Assembly (NCBI RefSeq): GCF_000062885.1
Contig: NC_009142.1
Location: forward strand, 3,647,584-3,711,583
Direction: 5' to 3'
From: Saccharopolyspora erythraea NRRL 2338
GTDB lineage: Bacteria; Actinomycetota; Actinomycetes; Mycobacteriales; Pseudonocardiaceae
DNA length: 64,000 bases
Each line of letters opens with the position of its first letter. The first letter of the stretch is position 1. Both the position numbers and the translations under genes were made by a program. Positions 62,752 to 64,000 of the stretch are shown here, in pieces. The notes below the pieces were generated by a model, which worked only from the letters and a program-made list of their open reading frames with translations, was not told where the DNA came from and made no database searches.

Positions 62752-63555
62752 ATGACAGGGCAGTGGTTCGTCCGCTACGTGGCGATCGGTGACAGCCAGA
62801 CCGAGGGACTCCACGACGGCGACGAGCGCTCCGGCTACCGGGGCTGGGCGGACCGGCTCGCCGAGCACCTGAGCGAGCTGAACCCGCGGCTGCGCTACGC
62901 GAACCTGGCGGTGCGGGGCAGCCTGGCCCGCCAGGTCCGGGCCGGCCAGTTGCCCGCGGCCCTGGAACTGGGACCCGACCTGGTCACCGTGTGCGCCGGG
63001 ATGAACGACGTGATCCGGCCGCGCTTCGACGCCGACCGCGTGTGCGGCGAGCTGGACGAGGTCGTGGCCGCCCTGGCCGCGCGCGGGGTGCGCGTGGTCA
63101 TCACGACGTTCCCCGACATCGGCAAGCTCATGCCGATCGCGCGGCGGCTGGTGCCGCGGGTCATCGCGCTCAACGCCGGGATCCGGGAGTCGGCCGCCCG
63201 CCACGGCGCCACGCTGGTCGACGCGTTCCCGCACGCCGCGATCGCCGACCAGCGGCTCTACAGCGCCGACCGACTGCACGCCAACGCCGAGGGCCACGCG
63301 CGGATCGCGGCGGCCGTGGCGCACGCGCTGGAGCTGCCCGGCTTCGACGACGGCTGGACCGCCCCGTTGGCCCCCGCGCCCCCGCGCCCGTGGTGGTCGA
63401 ACGCGCGGACGGAGGTGAGCTGGCTCGGCGGGTGCGTCGGCCCCTGGATCGGGCGCGGGCTGCTCGGCGCGTCGTCGGGCAACCGCCGGACCGCGAAGCG
63501 GCCGCTGCTCGCCCCGGTGGCCGTGCGCGGGGACCGCGAGCTCAGCGGGCGGTGA
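62752..63555 (+). CDS. SGNH/GDSL hydrolase
   Basis: The 267-residue esterase-fold enzyme has block I YVAIGDSQTEGLHDG (Ser), block II RYANLAVRGSLARQV, block III VCAGMNDVIRP (Asn) and block V SADRLHANAEGH (Asp and His). No signal peptide is seen. The ATG has GAGGAG upstream. The natural ester is unknown. Confidence 0.92.
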   Translation: MTGQWFVRYVAIGDSQTEGLHDGDERSGYRGWADRLAEHLSELNPRLRYANLAVRGSLARQVRAGQLPAALELGPDLVTVCAGMNDVIRPRFDADRVCGELDEVVAALAARGVRVVITTFPDIGKLMPIARRLVPRVIALNAGIRESAARHGATLVDAFPHAAIADQRLYSADRLHANAEGHARIAAAVAHALELPGFDDGWTAPLAPAPPRPWWSNARTEVSWLGGCVGPWIGRGLLGASSGNRRTAKRPLLAPVAVRGDRELSGR

Positions 63556-64000
63556 GGGCGGCGTACATCGGCGCCATGGCGTCGAGGAGCGCGTCCGGCA
63601 CGACCGGTTCGGCGGTCTCCGGCCAGGATGCTTCGAACTCGCCGATCTCGAGGCCGACCAGCTCGCCCTCGGCCACGACGTCCGAGACCGCGTGCAGGTC
63701 CGCCAGCGACAGCCCGCCGGGAACGCGGTAGTCGGTCGGCACGATCCCGGGTTCGAGCACGTCGCAGTCGAGGTGGAAGTACACCGGCCGGCCCGCGATC
63801 GCCGCCCGCAGCTCGTCGGCGAGGTCCGGCCCCGGCGGCACGGAGCGGACCGCCCCGGCGTCGATGAGCGCCCGCTCCGGCGGGTCGACGTCGCGCGCTC
63901 CGCCGAGCACGATGTTGTCCAGCCGTAAACCGCCGCCCAGTCCGGAGTCCCACAGCCCGGCCGCGCCGGAGAGCGCCATGCCCCCGAGGTAGCCGGTCGT
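63542..64000 (-). CDS. Arginase/ureohydrolase family protein, N-terminus beyond the window
   Basis: The last roughly 152 residues are seen. They read TTGYLGGMALSGAAGLWD, VYFHLDCDVLEPGIVPTDYRVPGGLSLADLHAV (metal-binding Asp residues) and GLEIGEFEASWPE. The ureohydrolase fold is clear, but arginase, agmatinase or formiminoglutamase cannot be separated without the N-terminal part. Its end overlaps the SGNH gene end by 14 bases. Confidence 0.88.
   Translation of the reverse strand, partial: TTGYLGGMALSGAAGLWDSGLGGGLRLDNIVLGGARDVDPPERALIDAGAVRSVPPGPDLADELRAAIAGRPVYFHLDCDVLEPGIVPTDYRVPGGLSLADLHAVSDVVAEGELVGLEIGEFEASWPETAEPVVPDALLDAMAPMYAALTAR

Overview
The window is very GC-rich, with GTG and TTG starts, several apparently leaderless transcripts, an XRE/DUF397 pair, a DUF574-type SAM methyltransferase and many actinobacterial two-component genes. 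This fits a filamentous actinomycete, most likely Pseudonocardiales; Saccharopolyspora is my guess from the general look of the genes, not something I could test. There are about 60 protein-coding genes, one broken IS110-type transposase, one frameshifted regulator, and no tRNA or rRNA that I can see.

Layout. 0-10 kb: accessory metabolism and regulators (flavin reductase end, MarR, CapA-like, TetR, aldo/keto reductase divergent from an HTH-ClpN protein, LysR, cupin, DUF3048, solitary P450). 10-20.7 kb: an unusual signalling block. It has a 10-TM histidine kinase, a degenerate kinase fused to a dynamin-like GTPase, a NarL-type response regulator, a small kinase-like protein that keeps its His but has lost its ATP site, a membrane Hsp70 ATPase carrying an outside beta-propeller, and a Pro/Thr-rich exported protein closed by a strong terminator. 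20.7-32.7 kb: AAA_28 NTPase, methyltransferase, hydrolase, LLM oxidoreductase, an isochorismatase-like protein lacking its catalytic Cys, a secreted C15-like protein with Ser for Cys, a sulfite-oxidase-fold protein, HIT, PEBP, transketolase, and the IS110 remnant.

32.9-44.4 kb: class III aminotransferase, CoA-type Nudix, RecQ, PAP2 phosphatase, a flavoprotein, a spermidine-synthase-like protein, a large secreted PIG-L deacetylase with NEW3 and CBM9-like modules, and a VOC protein. 44.4-52.5 kb: a coherent cassette. A glycosyltransferase 2, a DUF2064 transferase and a methyltransferase overlap as one operon. Divergent from them are a polytopic membrane protein, an OmpR regulator and a HisKA kinase, followed by an epimerase with a zinc-ribbon insert and a membrane-anchored molybdopterin oxidoreductase. 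52.5-64 kb: DUF397 with a frameshifted XRE regulator, RluA, RecD2, cupin, a glycosidase-like barrel protein, the gluconate regulon (gntK, gntR, gntP sharing an operator), an SGNH hydrolase, and the end of an arginase-family gene.

The two most promising undescribed systems are the Hsp70-propeller/split-kinase/GTPase block (10-20.7 kb) and the sugar-transferase/molybdoenzyme/two-component cassette (44.4-52.5 kb). A third, smaller signal is a dispersed intergenic repeat family, with copies near 3.6, 12.8 and 41.1 kb.
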